The notes beneath the pieces were generated by a model. It did no database searches. It had not been told where the DNA came from and worked only from the letters and a program-made list of their open reading frames with translations. A DNA stretch of 64,000 nt from Pseudomonas frederiksbergensis (GTDB lineage: Bacteria > Pseudomonadota > Gammaproteobacteria > Pseudomonadales > Pseudomonadaceae), in contig NZ_MOBP01000006.1 in NCBI RefSeq assembly GCF_003732665.1, forward strand, positions 496,001 through 560,000, read 5' to 3'. The position numbers and the translations under genes were made by a program. The first letter of the stretch is position 1. Each line of letters starts with the position of its first letter. Positions 10,553 to 19,551 of the stretch are shown one piece after another.

Positions 10553-13132
10553 TTAGATCCGTGTCTTTAGTGTATAGAGCATTTCCAGCGCACGACGCGG
10601 ACTCATGTCGTCCAGATCCAGTTTGGCCAGCTCATCGAGCACCGGATGGGGCAGGCTGGCGAACATGTCGCTCTGCAGCGGCGCAGCCGGTTTGCCTTTG
10701 ACGGGCTTCGGCACTTCGTGGGGCAGGGCGGTGGCTTCCAGCCGCCCGAGGTGCTCGCGAGCACGCACGATCACTTCGCTTGGCACACCGGCCAACTGCG
10801 CAACGGCCAGGCCGTAGCTTTGGCTGGCCGGCCCCGGCAGCACGTGGTGCAGGAACACGATGCGTTCGTTGTGCTCGGTGGCGTTCAAATGCACGTTGGC
10901 CACCAGCGGCTGGGCTTCCGGCAACACTGTCAATTCGAAGTAGTGGGTGGCGAACAGCGTATAGGCGCGCAGGTGCGCCAGTCGCTCGGCCGCGGCCCAG
11001 GCCAGGGACAGGCCGTCGAAGGTGCTAGTGCCGCGACCAACTTCGTCCATCAGCACCAGGCTGCGTTCGGTGGCGTTGTGCAGGATGTTCGCGGTCTCGC
11101 TCATCTCGACCATGAAGGTCGAACGCCCGCCGGCCAAGTCATCGCTGGAACCGATCCGGGTAAAGATGCGATCCACCAGGGACAATTCGCAACTGGCCGC
11201 CGGCACGAAGCTGCCGATGTGTGCCAGCAACACGATCAATGCGGTCTGGCGCATGTAGGTGGATTTACCGCCCATGTTCGGACCGGTGATCACCAGCATG
11301 CGCGTGTTGTCGTCGAGGCTCAGGTCGTTGGCCACGAACGGCGTGCTCAGCACTTGCTCGACCACCGGGTGACGACCCTGGGTGATGCGCATGCACGGCT
11401 CGCTGACGAAGCGCGGGCAGTTCAGATCAAGGTTCAGCGCCCGCTCGGCGAGGTTGCTCAGCACGTCCAGCTCGGCCAGTGCGGCGGCGGTGTCTTGCAG
11501 CGGTGGCAACTGGGCGATCAAGTCTTCGAGCAGCGCTTCGTAGAGCATCTTCTCGCGGGCCAGGGCACGGCTCTTGGCCGACAGGGCCTTGTCTTCGAAC
11601 GCCTTCAGTTCCGGCGTGATGAAGCGCTCGGCGCCCTTGAGTGTCTGGCGACGGATGTAGTCCGCTGGCGCCGATTCGGCCTGTTTGCTCGGCAGCTCGA
11701 TGAAATAACCGTGGATGCGGTTGTAACCGACTTTCAGGTGCGACAGGCCGGTACGGGCCTTCTCCCGGGCTTCGAGGTCGATCAGGAACTGCCCGGCGTT
11801 TTCGCTGAGCGATTGCAGGTCGTCGAGTTCGGCGTCGTAACCGGTTTTCAACACGCCGCCGTCACGGATGACCGCTGGCGGGTTGTCAATAATGGCTTTT
11901 TCCAGCAGCGCCGCCAGTTCCGGGTAGGTGCTGGTGGTCGCGGCCAGTTGGATGATGTGCGGGGCTTCGAGCTCGGCCATCGCCACTTGCAACTCGGGCA
12001 GTGCACCGAGGGCGTCGCGCAGACGCGCCAGGTCGCGAGGACGAGCATTGCGCAAACCAATCCGCGCCAGGATCCGCTCGATATCGCCGATTTCCTTGAG
12101 CTGTGGTTGCAGCTTTTCGAAACGGTAGCCATCAAGCAGGCAGGTAATAGAGGACTGACGCGCCAGCAGCACGGTCAAGTCCCGCAGCGGACGGTTCAGC
12201 CAACGGGTCAGCAAGCGGCTGCCCATGGCGGTCTGGCAGCGATCAACCACCGATTGCAACGTGTTCTCGCGACCGCCAGCCAGGTTGGTGTCCAGTTCCA
12301 GGTTGCGACGGCTCGCGCCGTCCAGCACCACGGTGTCGTCCAGGCGTTCATGACGCAGGCTGCGCAAGTGCGGCAGGGCGGTGCGCTGGGTTTCCTTGGC
12401 GTAGCTGAGCAGGCAACCGGCGGCGCCGATGGCCAGGGTCAGGTTCTCGCAGCCGAAGCCTTTAAGGTCTTGGGTCGAGAATTGTTGGCAAAGACTTTTC
12501 AGCGCCGTATCGCGCTCGAAATCCCACGGCGCACGACGACGAACCCCACGGCGTTTTTCCGCTGGCAGGTCTTTTGGCCAATCGTCCGGGATCATCAGCT
12601 CCACCGGATTGACCCGCTCCAGTTCTGCCAGCAGGTTTTCCCAGCCTTTGATTTCCAGCACGGTGAAGTTGCCGCTGGTGATGTCCAGCACCGCCAGACC
12701 GAACAGACGCTCGTCACCCAGCACCGCCGCGATCAGGTTGTCCCGACGCTCATCCAGCAACGCTTCGTCACTGACCGTCCCCGGCGTGATGATCCGCACC
12801 ACCTGACGATCCACCGGCCCCTTGCTGGTCGCCGGATCGCCGACCTGCTCACAGATCACCACCGACTCGCCGAGCTTGACCAGTTTCGCCAGGTAACCTT
12901 CGGCGGCATGGTAAGGAATCCCACACATCGGAATCGCCTGGCCCGCCGACTGCCCACGGGCGGTCAGGGTGATGTCCAGCAACTTGGCGGCCTTCTTCGC
13001 GTCTTCATAGAAGATCTCGTAGAAGTCGCCCATGCGGTAGAACATCAGCTGGTCGGGGTGCTGATTTTTCAGGCGCCAGTATTGCTGCATCATCGGCGTG
13101 TGCGAGGACAGATCGGAGATAGCTTTATTCAT
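10553..13132 (-). CDS. mutS: DNA mismatch repair protein MutS
   Basis: This 859-residue protein recognises mismatches and small loops. The mismatch-reading motif GDFYEIF (Phe37-x-Glu39) is intact. The ATPase domain carries Walker [10 protein letters not shown] (about residue 620) and a DEVGRGTST signature. Length matches the family. Upstream of mutS lies the accessory zone and tailocin locus; in this Pseudomonas group the mutS-cinA/recA interval is a known tailocin insertion site. Confidence 0.96.
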   Translation of the reverse strand: MNKAISDLSSHTPMMQQYWRLKNQHPDQLMFYRMGDFYEIFYEDAKKAAKLLDITLTARGQSAGQAIPMCGIPYHAAEGYLAKLVKLGESVVICEQVGDPATSKGPVDRQVVRIITPGTVSDEALLDERRDNLIAAVLGDERLFGLAVLDITSGNFTVLEIKGWENLLAELERVNPVELMIPDDWPKDLPAEKRRGVRRRAPWDFERDTALKSLCQQFSTQDLKGFGCENLTLAIGAAGCLLSYAKETQRTALPHLRSLRHERLDDTVVLDGASRRNLELDTNLAGGRENTLQSVVDRCQTAMGSRLLTRWLNRPLRDLTVLLARQSSITCLLDGYRFEKLQPQLKEIGDIERILARIGLRNARPRDLARLRDALGALPELQVAMAELEAPHIIQLAATTSTYPELAALLEKAIIDNPPAVIRDGGVLKTGYDAELDDLQSLSENAGQFLIDLEAREKARTGLSHLKVGYNRIHGYFIELPSKQAESAPADYIRRQTLKGAERFITPELKAFEDKALSAKSRALAREKMLYEALLEDLIAQLPPLQDTAAALAELDVLSNLAERALNLDLNCPRFVSEPCMRITQGRHPVVEQVLSTPFVANDLSLDDNTRMLVITGPNMGGKSTYMRQTALIVLLAHIGSFVPAASCELSLVDRIFTRIGSSDDLAGGRSTFMVEMSETANILHNATERSLVLMDEVGRGTSTFDGLSLAWAAAERLAHLRAYTLFATHYFELTVLPEAQPLVANVHLNATEHNERIVFLHHVLPGPASQSYGLAVAQLAGVPSEVIVRAREHLGRLEATALPHEVPKPVKGKPAAPLQSDMFASLPHPVLDELAKLDLDDMSPRRALEMLYTLKTRI

Positions 13133-13435
13133 CGGAAATCAGGAAAACTCGTTGAAAGGTGTAGGGCAAAGGAGGGGCATCGGCCCGGCTTTTCCGCGAT
13201 GGGCGCAAGGTTACCATGGGTGGTCGGGTATCGGGTCTGGTTGGGGAGTTGCGGCCGGATGACTAGCGTTAATGGATCGCGGACGATTTTGTGTTCCCGG
13301 TTTCGCAGATGTGAGGATGTGTAAAAAACGTATAGAGGGCGGCTAGTTGAATATCTTGTTGCACAGACTGTCGAGTGACGGCCTGTTCGCTTGGGGGGTG
13401 TCGAACTACCACATAAGAGCCATAACGTTCCGTTT
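13133..13435. other. Non-coding stretch upstream of mutS
   Basis: No convincing gene was seen in these 303 bases. The part next to mutS should contain its promoter. The distal part becomes AT-richer at about 13320, where the base composition of the accessory region begins. Confidence 0.5.
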
Positions 13436-14547
13436 CTATTGTTTCAGTTTTGTGATTCTGGGTTTTGGAAGCAGTCCACTGAGGAAGTCACGGCAAGGTT
13501 TTTCTACGACTAAATGCAGTCCGATGGACATGGTTATTATCAACCCCAGAAAAATCAGCTCAAAAGCCAAGTTGATAAGGGGAGAACTTTGCGTTTTTAA
13601 TGTAAATATCGGAAGGGTAATGAGATGAGTCATGTAAAACGCAAACGATGCTTCCCCCCTAGGAAAACAATATTCCTTTTTGAAAGGAACTTACTTATGC
13701 TCCCGGCTTGATCCATCGCCAACGATAGAATAATCAAGACGAACGCGCCAGCGTAGACGGCATCCCAACTATAAGCGGAGAAGTACAATTGTTTTGATGA
13801 CATCACCGCTATGACTGCTGCAAGGCTGGCATATGATGTCAGTCTCCATATTCGCTCATTGGTTGCAGAGTGTAAGTGCCGGGTAAAGAATATCGCAGCC
13901 AGTATGCCCAGGCTTAAATCAAGAATGCGTGACAGTGGAAAATTGGAAAGCCAGCGATGAGCTGAGTTCGGGTCTGCGGCAGGGAGAGCGTCTCTTGGCG
14001 GCATGGAAAGGTACGCTGCCAGTCCAAACTGGATTGCGACTATCAAGACTGCCGAGCATCAGGCGGCCTTTGGACTGAATAATTTTAAATTTATCGAATA
14101 AGGGTAAAAGAAGTGGAAAAATAAGGTAGAGGAACGCTTCAACGCTAACGCTCCAAGCGGGCCCGTTTAGCCCGCCAATGACGCTTATATCTGGATGCCA
14201 AGACTAGGGCCAGCAAATAGATTGCCACCGGACCTTCAGCCCCTTGATGAAGCCAAACGAATGCCATCGTCAGGAAATAGATGGGATAAACTCTGCAAAA
14301 TCTCGCCCATAGATATCGCGGTGTATTGATTAAAGGGGTGGACTCAAATCTGCCCAAGTAGTTATAGGTGATAATGAATCCGGAAAGCACAAAGAAGAAA
14401 ACAACACCGGAATAACCTGAGGTTAGAAAAGTGCCGATACGATCGTTAATGCCGGAAATGGGTTAATGCGAGAAAAACACCAACAATGCGGCGAAGAAAC
14501 GCAGTCCGGTGAGGGATAATTCCCGGGCGTAACGGTGAAGTCGGCAT
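13436..14547 (-). pseudogene. Decayed acyltransferase family 3 (OafA/YrhL-like) gene
   Basis: Pieces of one membrane acyltransferase can be read in order on the minus strand but in changing frames. A Shine-Dalgarno and ATG are at 14547. In another frame come LSLTGLRFFAALLVFF, an in-frame TAA near 14463, then VVFFFVLSGFIITY (about 14420-14378) and RFCRVYPIYFLTM. After a shift, GLNGPAWSVSVEAFLYLIFP (about 14165-14107) follows. A later piece covers 14046-13630, with a last shift at a run of six G near 13660 before SFAFYMTHLITL and the end at 13436. At least four disruptions make it non-functional. Family features are the H/R-rich start and the SGF and WSVSVE motifs of O-acetyltransferases. Confidence 0.85.
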
Positions 14548-14696
14548 CTGGTCCTCCTAGATTTGCGCCGGATTCTACAGCAATTTGATCCCGGAATGCG
14601 CCCGTCGAGGCAGTGTCACGTGGGTACTAATGATGGGTGGCCGAACGCCGATATTCTGACGGGCCCCCGGTGTGAGTGAATTTTGCGAAGACGCCA

Positions 14697-14766
14697 CGCC
14701 GTGAGCACGGATCAGTTGCGTGGGCGCGCGGATGTCGCGCCGGCCGCAGGTGCCGGACGCGAGCCC
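14697..14766 (+). pseudogene. Fragment of a PrtR-like repressor gene
   Basis: These 70 bases encode VSTDQLRGRADVAPAAGAGREP, almost identical in DNA and protein to residues following the HTH of the intact repressor at 18331-19065. Upstream bases to about 14640 show only weak residual similarity and no open frame. It is a remnant of a duplicated or replaced regulator. The rest of 14548-14985 shows no gene; the end of that stretch holds the promoter region and AAGGAG site of the next gene. Confidence 0.75.
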
Positions 14767-14985
14767 GCCGTAGTGAACCGGACCCTGCCAGGGAAAAACT
14801 GCGCAACGTAAGTTCTCCGGATCGTACATGACGACGCGTTGATCCTGCTGACGAGCGCCCCCCCCGGATTGACCTACTCGGAGTGTCGCCCGTACATCGA
14901 TTGCCTTAGCCCACTCGCCAGCACTGCATGCTTCGTTTCAAACGGTAGCCCAAGCATGTACAATCCGCGAAAATAAGGAGCGGTT

Positions 14986-16119
14986 ATGGATAGTAGTAGT
15001 TCAATTCGGCATGTGGCCGCTCTGGATGGTATCAGAGGGTGGGCGGCACTGGCAGTTACGTTCTTTCATGGAATACTGCATTTTAATATTGGGCTTATTG
15101 AACGTGTGCTTTATGCACCCGTCGCTGCGATGCAAGGCGGGAGGGATTTACTAAGTAAGTTTCTTCTTGCTGTTTTTAACGGCGATAGCGCTGTTATGAT
15201 TTTTTTTGTATTGAGCGGATATGTACTTAGTGGATCGCTTGATAGGACTTTAGATAGAGATGGTCGACCCCTCATAAATTCTGCTGATTTTCTTGTTAAA
15301 AGATTGGCTAGGATATATCCGGCCATGTTTGGATGTATGCTTTTATATTGGGCTATCTTTCTTTTGTCCAAAGGATGGATTGTTTATCCTGCGGTCACAT
15401 TTGATGTGTTTTGGAAAAGCTCTACGCTCTATGATATTACTATTCATGGGCCTTCCTGGAGCCTTCTTGTTGAGGTGTTGGCGGCACCGTTTGTTGTTGC
15501 CTTTGTCTTGTTGAGAAGGAAATACGGCTTTTTCGCCCTTGTATTAGCGACATGCTATTCCATGTTTGCGATTGATTATCCTGTATTGGTTGGATATTTG
15601 GGTAATCTTTGGCCCTATCTACTTGCCTTTGCAGTCGGAGTAGGTGTTGCCTCACCTCAAATCAAAAGCATTCGATTTGATGCTAAACCTTGGCATTTGT
15701 CGGTAGCTATTATCGCCTTTGTTTTTGCCCGCCATGTTGTGCCTAGAAGCGGAGTTTCTGGTCTGATTGCTCAGACATTTATCGGCGGCTTTGTGGTGTA
15801 TTTTGCTTCGATAGTCTCAAGTGGGGCCGTGTACAGATTTTTGGTGTCCAAGCCGTCACTGTTTATGGGAAGGGTCAGTTATAGCTTCTATCTTATAAAT
15901 GTACCGATTCTGTATCTTGTTTGGGGTGTGATGGAAACTTACTTTGTTCAATTTACTATCGATCATAAGCTGGCTGCAGGGTTGGGGTCGGCGATTATTT
16001 CCACGGCGATCACGATTCCGTTGTCTGTGTTTTCTGAAAGATTCATAGAGCGACCTGGGATTAAGTTTGGAAAAGTGATCACCTTCTGGAGTTCTTCACC
16101 AAGTCGACAGACTGTATAG
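14986..16119 (+). CDS. Intact acyltransferase family 3 membrane protein
   Basis: A 377-residue integral membrane acyltransferase of the OafA/nodulation-X type, with about ten transmembrane segments. Family motifs seen are ALDGIRGWAALAV (residues 12-24), the first-helix His in FFHGILHF, FFVLSGYVLSG (about 73-83), RLARIYPAMF, and HGPSWSLLVEVLAAPF (about 153-168). Such enzymes acetylate or acylate surface polysaccharides. Base composition is clearly AT-richer than its neighbours, a sign of transfer. AAGGAG precedes the ATG. It lies between a dead acyltransferase and the tailocin repressor, so a role in O-antigen change and resistance to the host's own tailocins is plausible but only inferred. 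Confidence 0.85.
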   Translation: MDSSSSIRHVAALDGIRGWAALAVTFFHGILHFNIGLIERVLYAPVAAMQGGRDLLSKFLLAVFNGDSAVMIFFVLSGYVLSGSLDRTLDRDGRPLINSADFLVKRLARIYPAMFGCMLLYWAIFLLSKGWIVYPAVTFDVFWKSSTLYDITIHGPSWSLLVEVLAAPFVVAFVLLRRKYGFFALVLATCYSMFAIDYPVLVGYLGNLWPYLLAFAVGVGVASPQIKSIRFDAKPWHLSVAIIAFVFARHVVPRSGVSGLIAQTFIGGFVVYFASIVSSGAVYRFLVSKPSLFMGRVSYSFYLINVPILYLVWGVMETYFVQFTIDHKLAAGLGSAIISTAITIPLSVFSERFIERPGIKFGKVITFWSSSPSRQTV

Positions 16120-16136
16120 ATGCACTGGGATTAATG

Positions 16137-16160
16137 AACCGCCTCCGGGCGGTTTTTTAT
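16137..16160 (+). terminator. Terminator of the acyltransferase gene, intron target
   Basis: ACCGCC-TCC-GGGCGGT hairpin followed by TTTTTTA, 18 bases after the acyltransferase stop. The group II intron begins a few bases later. Confidence 0.88.
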
Positions 16161-16163
16161 TGG

Positions 16164-18084
16164 GTGCGCCAGGCATGGCGCGTTGCGCGCAAGCGCAATC
16201 AGCTTGGCTGTGGTGGCCACGCTGGTGACTTGGAGGTGAAAGTCCTCTACACGCCCGGCAAGGGGAAGTGTTAGCCAGAGGCAAGGGTGTCGCGGGTGAT
16301 TGCGAATCTGAAGGAAGCCCGAGGCAAAATGCTGGCCTGACGAACTGGAAGCGGATAGAGGCGGCGCAGCGGGATGAGACGGCCCAAACCGTCAAAGCCC
16401 GATACTTGCACGGAACGCTGTGCCGTAGATCCGACAGGCATAAGCAGGAAGGTCACGCGAATTACCCTGGGAGATCTGCACGTTTGCCATTGTGCTACCG
16501 AGCGTCGAGAGGCGACGGGATGAACGTGCAGAAGTCAGCTGAAGCCGTAGTAAGTGGCGAATGACCACGCCACCAAGGGCCGAACAGGTTATGCCGCCAG
16601 TAGGCGTCGAAGTCTCGTTGAATACCGAAATGCAGAAATTTCTCCCAGAGAAGACTGTTACTCCGAGTCCCGGACAGAATCCGAGGATGACGGCTGACAG
16701 CGCACAGGTATCGACGGCATCTGTGATGTGGACGAAAGCGGAGCCGGACACTCTGATGGCGCGGGTGCTTGCACCCGCCAACGCTCAAGCGTGCGTATCA
16801 ACGCGTAGTCAGCCACAAGGGCGCGCCGGGTGCCGATGGCATGACGGTCGAGTATTTGTCAGGTTACGTGAAACAGTATTGGCCGATCCTTAGGGCTCGG
16901 TTGCTGGCCGGTGAGTATCACCCGCAAGGTGTGCGCGCCGTCGACATCCCCAAACCCAAAGGTGGCACAAGGCAACTTGGCATTCCCGGCGTCGTGGACC
17001 GCTTGATCCAACAGGCACTGCTGCAACAGCTCACGCCGATCTTCGACCCGCTGTTCTCGGACCACAGCTACGGTTTTCGTCCGGGCAGAAGCGCTCACCA
17101 AGCCATCGAAATAGCCCGCGCCCATGTGGCGGCGGGTCACCGTTGGTGCGTGGAACTTGATCTGGAGAGGTTCTTTGATCGGGTCAACCACGATGTCCTG
17201 ATGGCCTACGTGGCGCGTCAAATCGAAGACAGGTGTGTACTCACGCTGATCCGTCGTTACTTCGAAGCGAGAACGATGTCAGGTGGACTCGTCAGTCGAC
17301 GGCAGGAAGGGACGCCGCAAGGCAGCCCGCTCTCGCCGTTGCTGTCGAACATCCTGCTCAACGAACTCGACCGTGAGCTGGAACGGCGGGGCCATCGCTT
17401 CGTGCGTTACGCCGATGACGCGAACATCTATGTGCGCAGTCGCCGTGCCGGCGAACGAGTGATGGCCGGCGTCGAGCGTTTCCTGAGCCAGCGCCTGAAA
17501 CTGACGTTGAACCGGGAAAAGAGCCGTGTGGCACGGCCTTGGGCCTGTGATTACTTAGGCTATGGGATGAGCTGGCATCAACAGCCGAGACTAAGAGTGG
17601 CGACGATGAGTCTAGGTCGCTTGCGCGACCGATTGAGAATACTGTTACGTCATGCTAGGGGCTGCAAAATGGCGACTGTCATCGAGCGGATAAACCCTGT
17701 ACTGCGTGGCTGGGCAGGATACTTCAAACTAAGTCAGAGCAAGCGGCCGCTTGAGGAAATTGACGGTTGGGTGCGTCACAAGCTTCGCTGTGTCGTATGG
17801 CGTCAATGGAAGCGGCCCTCTACGAGGGCGCGCAACTTGATACGTTTGGGACTCGGTGAGGCACGGGCGTGGAAATCGGCAGTCAATGGCCGAGGCCCAT
17901 GGTGGAACTCGGCAGCGCCACATATGAATCAGGCGCTACCGAGGAAGGCGTGGGATCGACTAGGGCTGGTCTCGATACTGAATACGATAAACCGGCTTAA
18001 CCGCATAGCCTGAACCGCCGTATACGGAACCGTATATACGGTGGTGTGAGAGGACGGCGGATGTGAATCCGCCTCCTACTCGAT
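16164..18084 (+). mobile_element. Group II intron with reverse transcriptase/maturase
   Basis: An element of about 1.92 kb. The 5' end GTGCGCC is the conserved group II start (GUGYG). About 600 bases of ribozyme domains I-III precede the encoded protein. After the ORF, domain V-like sequence (CCGTATACGG..CCGTATATACGG) at about 18013-18043 is followed by domain VI and the 3' end CTCCTACTCGAT at about 18084. It is inserted directly after an intrinsic terminator, the habit of bacterial class C introns; the encoded protein lacks an endonuclease domain, which fits. Subclass is not proven here. Confidence 0.85.
16769..18013 (+). CDS. ltrA: Intron-encoded reverse transcriptase/maturase, probable N-terminal frameshift
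   Basis: A 414-residue LtrA-like protein. RT blocks are visible: KPKGGTRQLGIPGVVDR (about residues 64-80), YGFRPGRSAHQAI, EGTPQGSPLSPLLSNILL, and the catalytic RYADDANIY (about 222-230). A maturase domain X follows (RINPVLRGWAGYFK). There is no HNH endonuclease domain. The open frame begins only with a TTG at 16769. The missing N-terminus (MTADSAQVSTAS..LMARVLAPAN, from ATG 16687) is in another frame that meets LKRAYQRVV near 16782, indicating a one-base frameshift. The element may therefore be immobile, or the shift may be an assembly error. Confidence 0.82.
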   Translation: MHPPTLKRAYQRVVSHKGAPGADGMTVEYLSGYVKQYWPILRARLLAGEYHPQGVRAVDIPKPKGGTRQLGIPGVVDRLIQQALLQQLTPIFDPLFSDHSYGFRPGRSAHQAIEIARAHVAAGHRWCVELDLERFFDRVNHDVLMAYVARQIEDRCVLTLIRRYFEARTMSGGLVSRRQEGTPQGSPLSPLLSNILLNELDRELERRGHRFVRYADDANIYVRSRRAGERVMAGVERFLSQRLKLTLNREKSRVARPWACDYLGYGMSWHQQPRLRVATMSLGRLRDRLRILLRHARGCKMATVIERINPVLRGWAGYFKLSQSKRPLEEIDGWVRHKLRCVVWRQWKRPSTRARNLIRLGLGEARAWKSAVNGRGPWWNSAAPHMNQALPRKAWDRLGLVSILNTINRLNRIA

Positions 18085-18280
18085 CTGGACAACAGTGATG
18101 AGTGCAACCGATAACGACTGGGCATCCTCCCCTGCAAAATTTTTGGTGGGAGCGCAGCGAGAGCCTAGCCAGTCCGGCGGTGTCGCGACTGGCAAAAATA
18201 ATCAGGCTCGGTCTGCCCGACGCCGGCATGACAGTATTGCTGCACCTTTTTTGCCTGTGTACGGGATTTATGTGGATTTT

Positions 18281-18336
18281 ATGCAATTATGCATTTGTCT
18301 TCTGAAAAAAGATCAAGCACTATTCGCGTTATGCAA
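18281..18336 (+). promoter_or_regulatory. Operator-like ATGCAW repeats at the repressor gene start
   Basis: ATGCAA at 18281, ATGCAT at 18289 and ATGCAA at 18331 recur at the start of the repressor gene, and the same core is clustered in the tailocin promoter at 19172-19220. This suggests autorepression. The rest of 18085-18280, the exon sequence after the intron, holds no gene. No clear promoter hexamers could be fixed. Confidence 0.5.
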
Positions 18337-19065
18337 AAACGCAATGTTTCTTCAGTCTTAAGAGCGCTGCTCGATCAGCACGGGATCTCCCCCACGGAGC
18401 TTCACCGTCGCACCGGCGTGCCTCAATCCACACTCTCGCGCATTCTCAGCGGGAAGATCGTCGATCCTTCGGATAAGCACATCTCGAAGATCGCCGAGTA
18501 CTTCGCCGTGAGCACCGATCAGTTGCGCGGGCGCGCCGATGTCGCGCCGGCCGGCGGTGCGGGGCGCGAGCCCATACATTCCGAACTCAAGGACATAAGC
18601 TTGTGGGACGACGATACCCCTGTCGATGACGACGAGGTCTCGGTCCCCTTTCTTCGCGAGGTTGAATTGGCTGCTGGATCAGGAAGATTCGTCATCGAAG
18701 AAAGCGAGCGCTCCAGCTTGCGCTTCGGCAAGCGCAGTCTGCGTCACAACGGCGTGCAGTTCGACCAGGCCAAGTGCGTGACGGTACGCGGCAACAGTAT
18801 GTTGCCGGTGCTGCGCGACGGGGCCACCGTCGGGGTCAATGCGGGCAAATGCGGGATTGGCGACATCGTTGACGGCGACCTGTACGCCATCAACCATAAC
18901 GGCCAGTTGCGGGTGAAACAGCTTTATCGCCTGCCCTCCGGCATTCGCCTGCGCAGCTTCAATCGCGATGAGCATCCGGATGAGGACTACACCTTCCAGG
19001 AAATCCAGGAAGAGCAGATCGTCATCCTTGGACACGTCTTCTGGTGGGGCATGTACGCCCGCTAA
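18331..19065 (+). CDS. prtR: PrtR/LexA-like self-cleaving repressor of the tailocin genes
   Basis: A 244-residue repressor. The N-terminal HTH_XRE domain covers about residues 5-60 (ISPTELHRRTGVPQSTLSRILSG) and a C-terminal S24 peptidase domain about 125-240. The presumed cleavage site Ala-Gly is in VELAAGSGRF, the catalytic Ser in VRGNSMLPVL, and the Lys in GQLRVKQLYRL. It would be cleaved with RecA help after DNA damage, as known for PrtR of P. aeruginosa pyocins. ATG 18331 is preferred over ATG 18289 because 18289 lies within an operator-like repeat; neither has a good Shine-Dalgarno. No prtN-like activator is nearby. Confidence 0.88.
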   Translation: MQKRNVSSVLRALLDQHGISPTELHRRTGVPQSTLSRILSGKIVDPSDKHISKIAEYFAVSTDQLRGRADVAPAGGAGREPIHSELKDISLWDDDTPVDDDEVSVPFLREVELAAGSGRFVIEESERSSLRFGKRSLRHNGVQFDQAKCVTVRGNSMLPVLRDGATVGVNAGKCGIGDIVDGDLYAINHNGQLRVKQLYRLPSGIRLRSFNRDEHPDEDYTFQEIQEEQIVILGHVFWWGMYAR

Positions 19066-19082
19066 CCTCACCGCTATCCGAT

Positions 19083-19110
19083 AAAACCCGCCACCCGGCG
19101 GGTTTTTTTT
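19083..19110 (+). terminator. Repressor gene terminator
   Basis: AAACCCGCC-ACC-GGCGGGTTT stem with a run of eight T residues, 18 bases after the repressor stop. It insulates the repressor from the tailocin promoter downstream. Confidence 0.92.
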
Positions 19111-19171
19111 CGCCTGCCGAAAACCACCAGCGCCTTTGCTGGCGGGGCTTTCATGCGTCAGCGCAAAATAA

Positions 19172-19225
19172 ATGCATAAATAAATGCATTTACGCATTGA
19201 CTGTATATGCATCCATGCATATTCT
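19172..19225 (+). promoter_or_regulatory. Tailocin promoter with overlapping ATGCAT operators
   Basis: A sigma70-type promoter TTGACT (19197-19202), 17-base spacer, TATTCT (19220-19225) is overlaid by ATGCAT copies at 19172, 19184, 19207 and 19215, plus ACGCAT at 19192. Two copies lie in the spacer. The most likely reading is a repressor-controlled promoter for the tailocin operon. Sites are seen directly; binding is inferred. Confidence 0.7.
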
Positions 19226-19231
19226 TTGTCT

Positions 19232-19458
19232 CAAGCCGCTCAACAAAGCGGCTCGAAACGAAGCTCTTTAGTTCCACCACAAAGGCAGCGATGAACCGGC
19301 CTCAACGGTTCAGAGGGTTGGCAACTGACCCGGGTGTGCAGCGTAAAGCACCAGAAGCAGTTATCCGGCGGGCAGGGACCGCGGTCGGAAAAACAATTTG
19401 AATGGATCCGTACCGCGCCAGTAGCGCCGAAAGATCAACGCGAAGGACCGCATTACTG
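19232..19458 (+). other. Structured untranslated leader of the tailocin operon
   Basis: No gene is seen between the promoter and 19552. The leader contains several hairpins: AGCCGCT..AGCGGCT (about 19233-19252), TGAACCG..CGGTTCA (19292-19312), GGGT..ACCC just after it, and the palindrome GACCGCGGTC (about 19377-19386). It ends in an intrinsic terminator. A structured leader plus terminator ahead of structural genes resembles cis-acting antitermination or attenuation leaders. Confidence 0.5.
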
Positions 19459-19485
19459 AAAAGCCCGGCAAGTGCCGGGCTTTTT
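19459..19485 (+). terminator. Leader terminator, first copy of a duplicated segment
   Basis: AAGCCCGGC-AAGT-GCCGGGCTT stem followed by TTTTT. It lies within a roughly 58-base segment (19442-19499) that is repeated almost exactly at 19985-20040. Confidence 0.88.
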
Positions 19486-19551
19486 GGAATGCCTACCTGA
19501 CACAGGCAGATCACGTCATGCCGTTTAGCGGCAACCAGTAAGGATATGCAA

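Noticed and set aside
10646..13324. 892-codon open frame antisense to mutS
   Set aside because: It mirrors the codon pattern of mutS in a GC-rich genome and has no recognisable domain or ribosome binding site. mutS is unambiguous.
14575..14829. 84-residue minus-strand open frame
   Set aside because: It is the antisense of the repressor fragment; the intact repressor has a similar antisense frame. No coding evidence.
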